Source: an uncultured Clostridia bacterium (lineage in GTDB: Bacteria > Bacillota > Clostridia > Christensenellales > Borkfalkiaceae). From it: DNA of 44,273 bases. A program made the position numbers and the translations under genes. The notes below the pieces were generated by a model. The model saw only the letters and a program-made list of their open reading frames with translations. It was not told where the DNA came from and did no database searches. The stretch lies in the NCBI GenBank assembly GCA_947625605.1, contig CANQOY010000010.1, forward strand, positions 1 through 44,273, given 5' to 3'. Shown here piece after piece: positions 15,364 to 26,252 of the stretch (positions within the stretch are counted from its first letter, which is position 1; each line of letters starts with the position of its first letter).

Positions 15364-17373
15364 TCAGAAGTTCAGATCGGACTTCTCGGTGATCGACGTC
15401 TTGATGAGACCCTCGCGGAGCAACTCCTCTTCGCTGCGGAACGCAAACTCGGGCACATAGTCCACGGGCACGAATTCGGGATCCTGCACCGTGCCGAGAC
15501 GCTCGGCAAGGAGTTCGATGAGGCGGAGCGAACGCTTGACGGCGATGCGGCTCTTGACCTTCATCATGAGAGGCGTCTTCTCATACATCTTGGTGTCGCC
15601 CGCGAATTTCTGATGGTAGACGCTCTCGGGGAATTCCTCGGGATTGAGCGCGAGATAGAGGCAAAGCGTCCTTCCGCGCACGCCGATCTTTGCGATCGTG
15701 TCGTTTGCATATGCGAAGCGGTCGTTCGACCAATTCAGCTGCGAAGTCACTCTGGCGTAGGAGAGCAGGGCGTTCTTCAAGGTGCTGTAATAGTCCTTGA
15801 CTTCCTCATCGCTCTCGATGATCTTCGCGGTGAAGCTCCTCTTCAAGCGCGTCGTGAGGTTATCTTCCTCGACCACGGCTTCGGGTTCCGCAGCTGCGGC
15901 GAGCTCCTCGACGACCACGGTGGGAGCGGGTTCTTCGACGGGTTCCTCCTCGACGGGAGCGGGCTCTTCGACGGGTTCCTCCTCGACGGGAGCGGGCTCT
16001 TCGACGGGCTCTTCCTCAACAGGAGCGGGTTCTTCGACCGGCTCCTCCTCAACGGGAGCGGGTTCTTCAACCGGCTCTTCCTCGACGGGAGCGGGTTCTT
16101 CGACCGGCTCTTCCTCGACGGGGGCGGGTTCTTCAACCGGCTCTTCCTCAACGGGAGCAGGTTCTTCAACCGGCTCTTCTTCGACGGGAGCAGGTTCTTC
16201 GACCGGTTCCTCCTCAACGGGAGCGGGTTCCTCGACCGGCTCCTCCTCGACGGGGGCGGGCTCTTCGGCGGGCGTCTCCTCGACGACTGCCACGAACAGA
16301 CCCTCTTCCTTCAAGAGATCGACCACGCGGGCGGCGATCGCCGCTTCGTCCACTGCGGGAGCGGGCTCTTCGGCGGGCTCTTCGGCGGGAGCGGGTTCTT
16401 CCTCGACGGGGGCGGGCTCTTCGGCCGGCTCTTCGGCGGGAGCGGGTTCTTCCTCAACGGGAGCGGGCTCCGCCGCTTTCTTCTCTTCGAGCAGCTCCAC
16501 GACGCGCGTTGCAATGCGCTCGTAGTCCAACTCGATCACGATGGGCTCTTCCTCTTCCTCGGGCTCTTCTTCGGGAACCTCTTCTTCCGTTCCCTCGGTC
16601 TCCGCGGTCTCCTCTTCGGCGGGCTCTTCCTCTTCGGTAAAGAGCGCATCTACGACGTGCTCTGCGAGCAGATCGTAATCGAGGACGGGCACGTTCTCCG
16701 CAACTTTCTCGGCGAGCGAATTCTCGTCGATGACGGGCATCGCGGCGATGACCTTTTCGGCAAGCGTTTCGAGCTCGGATTCGGGAAGCGCGGCGACCAC
16801 CTTATCCGCAAGGAGGTCGTAGTCCGTTTCGGGAAGGATGGAGGCGATCTTCTCGGCGAGGACATCGTAATCGAATCCCTCTTCCGCCGTCTCCTCCGTC
16901 TCTTCTGCGGGAACCTCTTCTTCGGGTTCATCGGGGGTGAGCTCGCCCTGGATCGCCTGCGTGCTCGCGTCAAGCGCTTCGAGAAGTTCTTCGCGGACCT
17001 CTCCGATGCGCTCGTCGATCGCCTTCACGCCTTCGTCGAGCTTGCCGAGCTGCTCTTCGACTTTATCGAAGCGCGCCGAAAGCTCGTCGATCTTCTTGGC
17101 GATGACGTCGGCCACGGCCGTCTGCGTTGCTTCCGCGTCACGGTGATTGCTCTCATAGATCGCACCGCTCTGCTGGGCAAGGAACGCAAACTCCTGATTC
17201 ATGGCCTCCATCTTCTGACGAATCATCTCGCCGATTTCCTCGTAGGAGGACGTCTGCTGCGCGGAACTGGCCTGCAATTCCGTTCTCAGGGCGTCGCGGA
17301 CCTCATCGAGCTTCCTCGTGATCCCGTTATAGATCCCTTGGAGCAACGTGGCATTGTTGTTGTTATCAGGCAT
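15364..17373 (-). CDS. Glu/Pro-rich repeat protein with coiled-coil N-terminus
   Basis: I do not recognise this 669-residue, very acidic cytoplasmic protein. Residues about 1-150 are predicted coiled coil (TRKLDEVRDALRTEL, KKIDELSARFDKVEEQLGKLDEG). Then come repeated short helical units of the form YDLLAEKIASILPE / LETLAEKVIAAMPV, a Glu/Pro/Ala stretch, and ten 11-residue repeats of PAPVEEEPVEE. The C-terminal ~170 residues form a separate, basic and probably globular domain (TRLKRSFTAKIIESDEEVKDYYSTLKNALL onward). No signal peptide or membrane segment is visible. The layout suggests a scaffold: a multimerising head, a stiff extended spacer and a binding tail. It has its own promoter (17413-17441) and terminator. 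Confidence 0.85.
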   Translation of the reverse strand: MPDNNNNATLLQGIYNGITRKLDEVRDALRTELQASSAQQTSSYEEIGEMIRQKMEAMNQEFAFLAQQSGAIYESNHRDAEATQTAVADVIAKKIDELSARFDKVEEQLGKLDEGVKAIDERIGEVREELLEALDASTQAIQGELTPDEPEEEVPAEETEETAEEGFDYDVLAEKIASILPETDYDLLADKVVAALPESELETLAEKVIAAMPVIDENSLAEKVAENVPVLDYDLLAEHVVDALFTEEEEPAEEETAETEGTEEEVPEEEPEEEEEPIVIELDYERIATRVVELLEEKKAAEPAPVEEEPAPAEEPAEEPAPVEEEPAPAEEPAEEPAPAVDEAAIAARVVDLLKEEGLFVAVVEETPAEEPAPVEEEPVEEPAPVEEEPVEEPAPVEEEPVEEPAPVEEEPVEEPAPVEEEPVEEPAPVEEEPVEEPAPVEEEPVEEPAPVEEEPVEEPAPVEEEPVEEPAPVEEEPVEEPAPTVVVEELAAAAEPEAVVEEDNLTTRLKRSFTAKIIESDEEVKDYYSTLKNALLSYARVTSQLNWSNDRFAYANDTIAKIGVRGRTLCLYLALNPEEFPESVYHQKFAGDTKMYEKTPLMMKVKSRIAVKRSLRLIELLAERLGTVQDPEFVPVDYVPEFAFRSEEELLREGLIKTSITEKSDLNF
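15923..16252. repeat. 33-bp tandem repeat, ten units, in coding sequence
   Basis: Ten consecutive 33-base units encode PAPVEEEPVEE on the minus strand. The units differ mainly at silent third positions (gacggg/gaccgg/aaccgg and tcc/tct variants), so the protein repeat is kept while the DNA drifts. A degenerate eleventh unit and related shorter Glu/Pro/Ala repeats continue to about 16470. Confidence 0.95.
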
Positions 17374-17412
17374 AACCCACCTCTTAGTAGTGAAGATATT
17401 TTTTCATGTCCT

Positions 17413-17441
17413 ATTTTACACTATATTCGCTCAAAAGTAAA
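17413..17441 (-). promoter_or_regulatory. Promoter of the Glu/Pro-repeat gene
   Basis: TTTACT (17436-17441) and TAAAAT (17413-17418) are 17 bases apart on the minus strand, about 35 bases upstream of the start codon, which has an AGAGGTGG ribosome site. Confidence 0.7.
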
Positions 17442-17588
17442 TATATTTACGGAAACTTTTTTCGAAAAAAACGCATTTTTTTTGGAAAATGTGGTTAGCA
17501 TGTCCAAATATTGTTCGGTTTTTTGAAAATTTTCGGATTTTTCCTTTTTCACGATACCCTCCCGACATGGTACCCATGCGCGGGCGGC

Positions 17589-18410
17589 TCAGGGATGTTT
17601 GCCCCTGAAATCGCCCGAGGGAATGCGGCATCGGTTGTAGATCGCCCCCACCGTAAAGCAGATCATCATCCAATAGAGAAAGAGGAGGGAAACGATGACG
17701 AGGGAGAGCGCGCCGTACAGCTTCTCGCTGCCCGAGAATTTGAGGTAGACGGAGAACAGCGCGGAGGCGCCCAGCCACAGCCCTGCGGTGAGCAAACTGC
17801 CCGGCGCCGTCCTCGACGGACCGAGCGGAAAGGGGCAGATGTACGCGTTGAGGATCCATGCCGCGAAGAAGCCCACCACGAAGAGGAGGATGTACTCGGC
17901 GGGATAGGCGATCCACGGCGAGAGGAAGCGGACGGCGTAGACACCCGCAAGCACCACGAGGACGGCCGCCGCGAAGAAGAGCAGCAGGACGAACGTCAGC
18001 CCGAGGGCGGAGAGGCGCACCTTCCAGCCCTGTTTGGCGCGGTCGCTCTCATAGATGATCTCCCCGCTCCGCCTGAGGTGATAGAAGAAGCCCGTACACG
18101 ACCAGAGCGTTGTGGCGAGGAAGAAGATGCTCGCGCCCCTGCCCGCCCCCTCCGCGTTTTCGAGGAGAAAGACGAGGAGTTCCTTCGCCCACCCGAACAG
18201 TTCGAGTTCGAGGATCTCCTCGGGCGCGACGCCCGTGTTGCCGAAGAGGAGCAACAGCCAAAAGAGAAAGGGAACGACGGAGATGACGAAGAAGAACACC
18301 AAGGTGCCCGCGATCGTGGTATAGCGGTGCGCCGCGAGCACGCCGTATGCCCGACGCGCCCCTGCGAACAGACTGCGGAGGCGCCCTTTCCTTTTTATAT
18401 TACCGCGCAT
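17589..18410 (-). CDS. YihY/BrkB-family membrane protein
   Basis: The 273-residue protein has six strong membrane segments. The N-terminal part RAYGVLAAHRYTTIAGTLVFFFVISVVPFLFWLLLLFG matches the family start, and TTLWSCTGFFYHLRRSGEIIYES and the terminal LYWMMICFTVGAIYN are typical family segments. Members were once called ribonuclease BN, wrongly; their transport or envelope role is unknown. It lies 33 bases after the M4 peptidase gene on the same strand and could share its message. The ATG at 18410 has no clear ribosome site, so the start is less certain than the identity. Confidence 0.85.
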   Translation of the reverse strand: MRGNIKRKGRLRSLFAGARRAYGVLAAHRYTTIAGTLVFFFVISVVPFLFWLLLLFGNTGVAPEEILELELFGWAKELLVFLLENAEGAGRGASIFFLATTLWSCTGFFYHLRRSGEIIYESDRAKQGWKVRLSALGLTFVLLLFFAAAVLVVLAGVYAVRFLSPWIAYPAEYILLFVVGFFAAWILNAYICPFPLGPSRTAPGSLLTAGLWLGASALFSVYLKFSGSEKLYGALSLVIVSLLFLYWMMICFTVGAIYNRCRIPSGDFRGKHP

Positions 18411-18443
18411 ATAGGGAGTTTGCGCAAAATTATTTGTTTTCGC

Positions 18444-20948
18444 TCACCCCTTTCTGCGCACGAGGAGGACGGCCCCGCAGGCAAGGACGGCGAGGGCGAC
18501 CGCGCCGCCCACTCCGCCGATGACCGCGCCGCAGCCCTTCTTTTTCTTCGACCACTTGGCGTACAGCGTGAGATCGCCCTCCACAGAGACCTGCTCCGCG
18601 GCCGCGGTAAGCGCTTCGTCCAAATACCATCCCTCGAACACATACCCCTCGCGCGGCGGGGGCTCGGGCAGGGAGACGGTTTCGCCGTACGCCAAGCTCT
18701 CACTGCGCAGCGTCTCCTCTCCCGAGACGAACGTCACGGTGTAGCGGCGGGGCGTCTCGCGGAATACGGCGTTGAGCGTGCGGTCCTCGCGCACGTCCCG
18801 CAGGGAACCGCTCCACCCGTCAAAGGTGTAATCGAAGCGCTCGTCGCTCGCCTTCTCGGGCGTTTCGGAGGGCGGCGGAGCGTCCTCCCCCTCCCGCACC
18901 CGCGCGGAGCCGATGAGGGTCCCTTCACTCATGAAGCGCACGGTGTAGCACCGCGTGCTCGCGTACTGCGCACGCACGGTGAGGTCCCCCGTGATATTGC
19001 CGAACTCAGCGTCCCAGCGCAGAAAATCGTAATCGTACGCCCCGACCGATTCGCGCAGGGGCACGTCGGGCGCGGTCGCCCCGCTGCCGTAGGGCACGGA
19101 CTGCGTGCCAATGACCCCGCCCTCGCGGTCGAGGAAGGTCACGGTGTAGGAGCGCAGCTGCTCCCGATAGCGCGGCCTGACGGTGACGTCCTCATGCAGA
19201 TCGGAGAAGTCCTCCCTGTCCCAGCCGAGAAATTCATAGTGATAGGCATCGGTGGAGGGACGCGCGGGCAATTCGGGAGGCGTAACGGCCTCCGTCTGAC
19301 CATCCCGCACCACCGTCTCCTGAACGACGGCGCCCTCGTAATCGACAAAGGTCACCCTGTGATAGCCCTCCAACTCGTCGAGAAGCCCCACGCAATACAG
19401 GCCGTAATCCACGGCCGCAAGCGCCTCCTCATCGTAGCCGAGGCGTTCGGCGGCCTGACGGAACTTCTCCCCGAATTGCTTGAATGTTGTGTTGGAAGAG
19501 AGCGTGCAGAGGGTGGAATACCAGAGCGTGCCGATGCGCTCCCGCGTGAAGAATGCGGGCATGGCCTGCCAGATGCGGTACTGCATATGGGAGAGAATGG
19601 TGCTGTTGCGGTGCACGCCGTTGTCGTCGCAATTGTGCAGGGCATGGTTCCCCGGCTCGTTGCAGACGAACATGTTGCGGACGCTCGAACTCTGCGTGCC
19701 CGAGGGCGCCTTCATGGAGCGCTGTGCGGGCGCGCCTGCGGGCACGCCGTCCTCTCCGACGAGCCAAAATTCCTCCTCCTCCGGAGAGTGCCCCTCCACG
19801 AGCGCGCCGAAGATATCGGACACGGCCTCGTTGATCGCCCCGGGCTGCCCCTCATAGACGAGGCCCGCGGTGTACTGCGTGACGCCGTGCTGGTACTCGT
19901 GCGCGATGACGTCCAGCGCCCTGCCCTGCCGGTAGAGCTTGCCGTCGGGATCGCCGTCGCCCACGATCATCAGGCCCGTGCCCGGCCTTGCCGTGCCGTT
20001 GAACGCCGCGTTCTCCCGGTTTCCGCCGGCGTTGACGTGGACGTAGACGTTGAGCTCGATCTCGCTGCTTCTGCTCTCGTTGTCGCCCGCGATCTCGTTG
20101 TTGCCGTTATTGATGCCGCGGCGGACCGCGCCGATGTTCTCCTCGACCGTGTAGAAGTCGTAGGCCGTGACCATGTTGCGGAACACGCTGACGGCCATTG
20201 CGTCCTCAAACGTGCCGCTGGCGGAGGTGAAGAGGTCGTTCGCCCCCTCCCATGAGCCGCCCTTTGCGTCATAGACGAAGATATTGCGCACGCGGTCAAC
20301 GAGCAGATAGGTGTCGCCCTCCTGCTCGACCTCCACGTCCACCTGCTCGCCGAACGCATCCGTCTGCGTCGTGCCGACCGCGACGGAGGAGGCGAGAGAG
20401 GTTTGGGAGAGGATCGCCCCGTCGAGCGCGGAGACGACGACGCGCCGCCCGCCGCCCGCATCTGTAACGACCTCATATGCGGGCATGGGTCCCCCCTCGC
20501 CCGCGAACACGGCCTTCTTCGCGGAGAGGACGCGCCCCTCCCCCGCCGCCTTGCATGCGGCGGAGAGACTGAGGCTCCCCTCCTTCATCGCGTGGGTATC
20601 GACGTACCTGCCGTCCACGGAGAGCACGTTGCCCGCGCGGTCGGCGGAGACGATGATCTCCTCCCCGAGGACGTCCGCACCGTCCTTGACCTGACGGAAG
20701 CGGTACACCGTGCCGTAGGCGACGTCCAGCGCCCGCTCGAAGCGGTATTCCTCCCGCACGTTCGCGCCGTGTGTCTCCCCGAGCCGGGAGAGCACGGCCA
20801 CGGGGTCGCGCGCGTCCACTTTGGCATGGTATGCCGCGGCCGCGTCCGCAGTGGCCGTACGCACGCCCGCAAGCGGCGCGCCGACCGAACACAGGACGCA
20901 TGCGGCCAACGCAACAGGGATGATTTTTTTCAGGACTGTCTTGGACAT
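18444..20948 (-). CDS. Cell-surface M4 (thermolysin-type) metallopeptidase
   Basis: The 834-residue protein has a signal peptide (about residues 1-35), a propeptide-like region, and a complete M4 catalytic domain. HEYQHG at 350-355 supplies the zinc ligands and Glu, E374 in GAINEAVSD is the third ligand and D378 follows it. H446 in DDNGVHRNS matches the thermolysin proton-relay histidine. After about residue 528 come four beta-rich repeats of the Listeria-Bacteroides/MucBP-like type (each starting VTF or VRF and containing FLGWD, FDGWSG or FEGWY), then a Lys-rich linker, a membrane segment and VRRKG. Anchoring is therefore through the C-terminal membrane segment, not LPXTG. The ATG at 20948 has GGGAGGGG upstream; an earlier in-frame codon has none. 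Confidence 0.92.
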   Translation of the reverse strand: MSKTVLKKIIPVALAACVLCSVGAPLAGVRTATADAAAAYHAKVDARDPVAVLSRLGETHGANVREEYRFERALDVAYGTVYRFRQVKDGADVLGEEIIVSADRAGNVLSVDGRYVDTHAMKEGSLSLSAACKAAGEGRVLSAKKAVFAGEGGPMPAYEVVTDAGGGRRVVVSALDGAILSQTSLASSVAVGTTQTDAFGEQVDVEVEQEGDTYLLVDRVRNIFVYDAKGGSWEGANDLFTSASGTFEDAMAVSVFRNMVTAYDFYTVEENIGAVRRGINNGNNEIAGDNESRSSEIELNVYVHVNAGGNRENAAFNGTARPGTGLMIVGDGDPDGKLYRQGRALDVIAHEYQHGVTQYTAGLVYEGQPGAINEAVSDIFGALVEGHSPEEEEFWLVGEDGVPAGAPAQRSMKAPSGTQSSSVRNMFVCNEPGNHALHNCDDNGVHRNSTILSHMQYRIWQAMPAFFTRERIGTLWYSTLCTLSSNTTFKQFGEKFRQAAERLGYDEEALAAVDYGLYCVGLLDELEGYHRVTFVDYEGAVVQETVVRDGQTEAVTPPELPARPSTDAYHYEFLGWDREDFSDLHEDVTVRPRYREQLRSYTVTFLDREGGVIGTQSVPYGSGATAPDVPLRESVGAYDYDFLRWDAEFGNITGDLTVRAQYASTRCYTVRFMSEGTLIGSARVREGEDAPPPSETPEKASDERFDYTFDGWSGSLRDVREDRTLNAVFRETPRRYTVTFVSGEETLRSESLAYGETVSLPEPPPREGYVFEGWYLDEALTAAAEQVSVEGDLTLYAKWSKKKKGCGAVIGGVGGAVALAVLACGAVLLVRRKG

Positions 20949-20978
20949 GGTGCCCCTCCCGTCTCTTTGCTCTCCTCC

Positions 20979-21007
20979 ATTATACCATAAAACGCCGCGG
21001 CCGTCTA
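20979..21007 (-). promoter_or_regulatory. Probable promoter of the M4 peptidase gene
   Basis: A perfect TATAAT (20979-20984) has a weak TAGACG 17 bases upstream on the minus strand and lies about 30 bases ahead of the start codon. Confidence 0.55.
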
Positions 21008-21031
21008 TGGATCGGCGGAGAAATTTCATGA

Positions 21032-21071
21032 AAAAATATAGAAACCCGCCGAATGATTTCCACTCGGCGGG
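21032..21071 (-). terminator. Terminator of the leucine-rich lipoprotein gene
   Basis: On the minus strand CCCGCCGA and TCGGCGGG (21045-21071) form an 8-bp stem followed by TTTCTATATTTTTT. Confidence 0.85.
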
Positions 21072-21088
21072 CATGGTGTAGGGATAGA

Positions 21089-22588
21089 TCACCAGATCGC
21101 GGGCACGCCGCCTTCCTCATGCCAGAAATTGCCGTCCGCGGCGGGTGCGCCTGCGGAGAAGAAGTAGACGTCCGCCTCGGAGAAGGTGACGTTCTCGTCG
21201 CCGCGCACGGAGACGTTCTTCCACGCCGCCTCGTCCCCTCTGAACAGAAGAGTCGAGAGCTGATAGCATCCCGCGAAGGCGTTCTCATGCACGATCGTGA
21301 GCCCTGCGGGAAGAATGACGGTTTGCAGGTTGCCGCAGTCGAGGAACGCGTCTTGGGGGATCTCGGTGACGGCCGCGGGGATCTCGATCTCCTCCAACGC
21401 GCCGCAGCGCGCGAATGCAAAGCTGCCGATGCTCTGCAAGCCCGCGGGCAGGGTGAGCTCTCCGAGATTTTCACAGCCGTAGAAGGCCGCCTGCCCGATG
21501 GAGACGAGGGACGCGGGAAGCTGCGCCGCGCCGAGGTCCGTGCAGCCGAAGAAGGCATGATCGCCGATGGCCGTGACGTCTGCGGGGATGACGCTGTTTT
21601 TACAGCCGAGCAGGAGGGTATGCGAGGTGCGGTCCACCAAGCAGTCGCCCTCGGCCGAGAAGCGCGCGTTCTCCGCCGCCACCCCGATGTGCTCCAACCC
21701 GTTGCAATCCGCAAAGGCGAACAGGCCGATCTCCCGAAGGCTCGCAGGGAAAGAAACGCCCGTCATCAGCGCGCACGCTTCAAACGCCTTGTCCGCAATG
21801 CCGATCGTGCCGTCCGTTACCGTGTAGGAGCCGCCAAGCGTCTCCGTCGCTTCGATGAGATAATCCCCGATATAGAGAACGGACTGCGTCCAATTTCCCC
21901 TCTGGTTATAGTAGTAGGTGTTCTCGAAGGCGCCCTCGCCGATGCGGACGAGGCCGGCGGGCAGGCCGATCTCCGCGAGGTACATGCACCCCGAGAAGGC
22001 GTCCGCCCCGATCTCTGTGACCCCTTCCGGAATGTCGATCGCGTCGAGCGCGTTGCAGCTCTTGAACATGCCGTCGCCGATGACGGTGTAGCCCTCGCCG
22101 AAGTTGACTTCGGCAAGTTTGGAGCACCCCTCGAACACGCCGCTGCCCACTTCCGTGATGCTGCCGCTCAGCGTGACGCTTTCAAGCCCCGTGCAGCCGC
22201 TGAACGCGCCGTCTCCGAGGGAGGTGATCGTTTCGGGAACGGTGAACTCCGTGAGCCCCGTGCAGCCCGAAAAGGCGGAAGCGCCGATATAGGTGACGCT
22301 CTCGGGAATGATCACGTTGGAGATCTTCGTCTTTCCGAGGAAGGCGCCGTCGCCGATGCCGACCACGGGCTTCCCCTCGTACGATTCGGGGATGCGCACC
22401 TCCAATCTGTAATCGGGATCCTCTTCGTGTTCGAGCATGACGATTTTGGAGATGAAGTATCCCCTTTCGTCCTCGGTTTGGGTATATTCCAAGCCCTCGG
22501 TCTGCCTGCTGCCGCACGCAGCAAGCATGCCCGCCGCCATGACCCCCGCGAGAGCCGCGGCCCCGAGGATCCAGAATTTACGCTTCAT
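21089..22588 (-). CDS. BspA-type leucine-rich repeat lipoprotein
   Basis: The 499-residue protein has a lipoprotein signal (MKRKFWILG...MLAACG) with the lipobox cysteine at residue 25. The rest is a run of about fifteen BspA-type leucine-rich repeats of ~23 residues, of the form 'IPEGVTEIGADAFSGCMYLAEIGLPAGL', followed by a short non-repeat tail. Such proteins bind host surfaces or other bacteria or glycans and occur in large families in gut bacteria. The ATG at 22588 has GGAGG upstream; a longer reading starts in AT-rich promoter sequence. It lies beside the M4 peptidase and on the same strand, separated by a terminator. The local lgt and lspA supply its lipid modification. Confidence 0.93.
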   Translation of the reverse strand: MKRKFWILGAAALAGVMAAGMLAACGSRQTEGLEYTQTEDERGYFISKIVMLEHEEDPDYRLEVRIPESYEGKPVVGIGDGAFLGKTKISNVIIPESVTYIGASAFSGCTGLTEFTVPETITSLGDGAFSGCTGLESVTLSGSITEVGSGVFEGCSKLAEVNFGEGYTVIGDGMFKSCNALDAIDIPEGVTEIGADAFSGCMYLAEIGLPAGLVRIGEGAFENTYYYNQRGNWTQSVLYIGDYLIEATETLGGSYTVTDGTIGIADKAFEACALMTGVSFPASLREIGLFAFADCNGLEHIGVAAENARFSAEGDCLVDRTSHTLLLGCKNSVIPADVTAIGDHAFFGCTDLGAAQLPASLVSIGQAAFYGCENLGELTLPAGLQSIGSFAFARCGALEEIEIPAAVTEIPQDAFLDCGNLQTVILPAGLTIVHENAFAGCYQLSTLLFRGDEAAWKNVSVRGDENVTFSEADVYFFSAGAPAADGNFWHEEGGVPAIW

Positions 22589-22651
22589 ACGATGTTCTCC
22601 TCCGTGATCGAGATTTGTATATATACATACAATAAACAATATAACAAATTA

Positions 22652-22680
22652 AGTATACCACGCAGAGCGAATTTTTGCAA
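22652..22680 (-). promoter_or_regulatory. Promoter of the leucine-rich lipoprotein gene
   Basis: TTGCAA (22675-22680) and TATACT (22652-22657) are 17 bases apart on the minus strand. Confidence 0.75.
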
Positions 22681-22710
22681 GAAATTTACATGGCTTTTTT
22701 CGCATTTCAC

Positions 22711-22743
22711 CGCAAAAAGACACGGCAAACGCCGTGTCTTTTT
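22711..22743 (-). terminator. tuf terminator
   Basis: A 10-bp stem AAGACACGGC/GCCGTGTCTT with an AAAC loop carries T and A tracts on its two sides, so it can act in both directions; on the minus strand it lies 24 bases behind tuf. Confidence 0.92.
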
Positions 22744-22766
22744 GGAATTTGGGTTTTTACCCGATC

Positions 22767-23987
<1,221 letters not shown>

Positions 23988-24102
23988 TTTGAGTTTTCCT
24001 CCAAATTTTTTATTTTTTGATAACTTTTTCCGCCCTCTTCGAGGCGGAAGCGCAGCTATCTATCATTTCTCAGATATCAAGCTGGATCGCTTGTCAAGCA
24101 TT

Positions 24103-24131
24103 ATTATAACCGATACGAAAAAATTTTGCAA
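24103..24131 (-). promoter_or_regulatory. tuf promoter
   Basis: TTGCAA (24126-24131) and a perfect TATAAT (24103-24108) are 17 bases apart on the minus strand. The roughly 110-base leader contains a CCGCC/GGCGG hairpin at 24031-24049. Confidence 0.85.
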
Positions 24132-24161
24132 GAATTTACGGGGAAATTTTTGCAAAATTTC

Positions 24162-26240
24162 TCAGTTCTTGGCCCGATTCGTGATGATTTTCTCCGAAAT
24201 CGAGCGCGGGACCTCGAAATAGTGGTCGAATTGCATGGTGAACTGCCCTCTCCCCTGCGTGCGCGAACGCAGCTCCGTGGCATAGCCGAACATCTCGGAG
24301 AGCGGGATCTCCGCGTCGATGATCTTCGCGCCGCCCCGATCGTCCGTCCCGACAATGGTGCCGCGGCGGGAGGAAACGTTGCCCATGAGATCGCCGAAGT
24401 AATCCTCGGGCGTGATGATCTGCACCTTCATGATGGGTTCGAGGAGCACGGGCTTCGCCTTCTCCATGCCGTTCTTGAAGGCCATGGAGCCTGCGATCTT
24501 GAACGCGAGCTCGGAGGAGTCGACTTCGTGGTAGCTTCCGTCGTACACTTCGACGCGGAAGTCCACCACCTCATACCCTGCGAGGAAGCCGTTCTTGGCC
24601 GCCTCCTGAATGCCCTTGTCGATGGCGGGGATGAACTCCTTGGGGATGGAGCCGCCCACGGTGAGATCCTCGAACGCATAGCCTGCGCCCGGCTCCTGCG
24701 GAATGAGGCGGATCTTGCAGTGGCCGTACTGGCCCTTGCCGCCCGACTGGCGCTTGTAGAGCCCCTCGGCCTCCACGGCGTTGCGGAAGGTCTCGCGGTA
24801 CGCGACCTGCGGCGCGCCGACGTTGGCCTCGACGTGGAACTCGCGCAGAAGCCTGTCCACGATGATATCGAGGTGAAGCTCACCCATGCCCGCGATGATG
24901 GTCTGCCCCGTCTCCTTGTCGGTATACGTCTTGAACGTAGGATCCTCCTCGGCAAGTTTGATGAGCGCGAGCGTCATCTTCTCCTGCCCTGCCTTCGTCT
25001 TGGGTTCCAGCGAGAGCTGGATGACGGGTTCGGGGAATTCCATCTTTTCAAGCACGATGGGGTGCTTTTCGTCGCAGAGCGTATCGCCCGTGGTCGTGTT
25101 TTTGAGCCCGACGATCGCGCAGATATCGCCCGAATAGATGCGGTCGATGTCCTTGCGTTCATTGGCATGCATCTGGACGAGCCTGCCGACGCGCTCCTTC
25201 TTCTCCTTGGTGGAGTTGTAGACGTAAGAGCCCGCTTCGAGCACGCCCGAATAGCAGCGGAAATATGCAAGAGAGCCCACGAAGGGATCGGTCGCGATCT
25301 TGAAGGCAAGGCCTGCGAAGGGCTCGTCGTCCGAAGTCTTTCTCTCCTCTTCCGCGCCCGTATCCGGATTGGTGCCTCTGACATGGTCCACGTCTACGGG
25401 GCTGGGGAGAAAGTGGATGACTGCGTCGAGAAGGAACTGCACGCCCTTATTCTTATAGGAAGAGCCACAGAGCATGGGGACCGCCTCCAACCTGAGGCAG
25501 CGCGCGCGCAGACCGCTGAGAATGTCCTCCTCGGAGAGATCTCCGTCCTCGAAGTACTTCTCCATGAGCTCGTCGGAAGCGGAAGCCGCCTCCTCCACGA
25601 GCTTGGCGCGGTATTCGTTCGCAAGCTCTTTCATGTCCTCGGGAATGGGCTCCTTGCGGAAGTCCTTGCCGAGGTCGTCATAGTACACCTCCGCATCCAT
25701 GTGGATGAGATCGACGATGCCGCGGAAGCCCGCCTCCTTGCCGATGGGAAGTTCCACGGGCACGGGGTGGGCGCCGAGGCGCTCCGTGATCATCCGCTCG
25801 ACGCGGTAGAAGTCCGCGCCGTTGATGTCCATCTTGTTGACATATGCGATGCGGGGAACTTTGTAGGTATCCGCCTGCCGCCAGACCGTCTCGGACTGGG
25901 GCTCCACGCCGCCCTTCGCGCAGAAAGTGGCGACCGCGCCGTCCAAGACGCGGAGAGAACGCTCCACTTCCACCGTGAAGTCCACGTGGCCGGGGGTATC
26001 TATAATGTTAAAGCGGTGACCTTTCCAGATGCAGGTCGTCGCGGCGGACGTAATGGTGATGCCGCGCTCCTGTTCCTGGACCATCCAATCCATCGTCGCC
26101 GCGCCCTCGTGGACTTCGCCGATCTTGTGCGTCTTGCCCGTATAGAAGAGGATGCGCTCCGTCGTTGTCGTCTTTCCGGCGTCGATGTGCGCCATGATGC
26201 CGAAATTCCTGGTGTGTTTTAAGTCGAATTCTCTTGCCAT
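24162..26240 (-). CDS. fusA: Elongation factor G
   Basis: The 692-residue translocation GTPase has the usual length and all five domains. It begins [31 protein letters not shown], with the G1 motif [16 protein letters not shown] as G3 and NKMD as G4. The C-terminal domain IV/V segments ([36 protein letters not shown]) are complete. It follows rpsG by 12 bases, and a mRNA from the rpsL promoter would run through it. Nothing marks it as the stress-type or tetracycline-resistance paralogue. Confidence 0.99.
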   Translation of the reverse strand: MAREFDLKHTRNFGIMAHIDAGKTTTTERILFYTGKTHKIGEVHEGAATMDWMVQEQERGITITSAATTCIWKGHRFNIIDTPGHVDFTVEVERSLRVLDGAVATFCAKGGVEPQSETVWRQADTYKVPRIAYVNKMDINGADFYRVERMITERLGAHPVPVELPIGKEAGFRGIVDLIHMDAEVYYDDLGKDFRKEPIPEDMKELANEYRAKLVEEAASASDELMEKYFEDGDLSEEDILSGLRARCLRLEAVPMLCGSSYKNKGVQFLLDAVIHFLPSPVDVDHVRGTNPDTGAEEERKTSDDEPFAGLAFKIATDPFVGSLAYFRCYSGVLEAGSYVYNSTKEKKERVGRLVQMHANERKDIDRIYSGDICAIVGLKNTTTGDTLCDEKHPIVLEKMEFPEPVIQLSLEPKTKAGQEKMTLALIKLAEEDPTFKTYTDKETGQTIIAGMGELHLDIIVDRLLREFHVEANVGAPQVAYRETFRNAVEAEGLYKRQSGGKGQYGHCKIRLIPQEPGAGYAFEDLTVGGSIPKEFIPAIDKGIQEAAKNGFLAGYEVVDFRVEVYDGSYHEVDSSELAFKIAGSMAFKNGMEKAKPVLLEPIMKVQIITPEDYFGDLMGNVSSRRGTIVGTDDRGGAKIIDAEIPLSEMFGYATELRSRTQGRGQFTMQFDHYFEVPRSISEKIITNRAKN

Positions 26241-26252
26241 TCTCCTGCCTCG

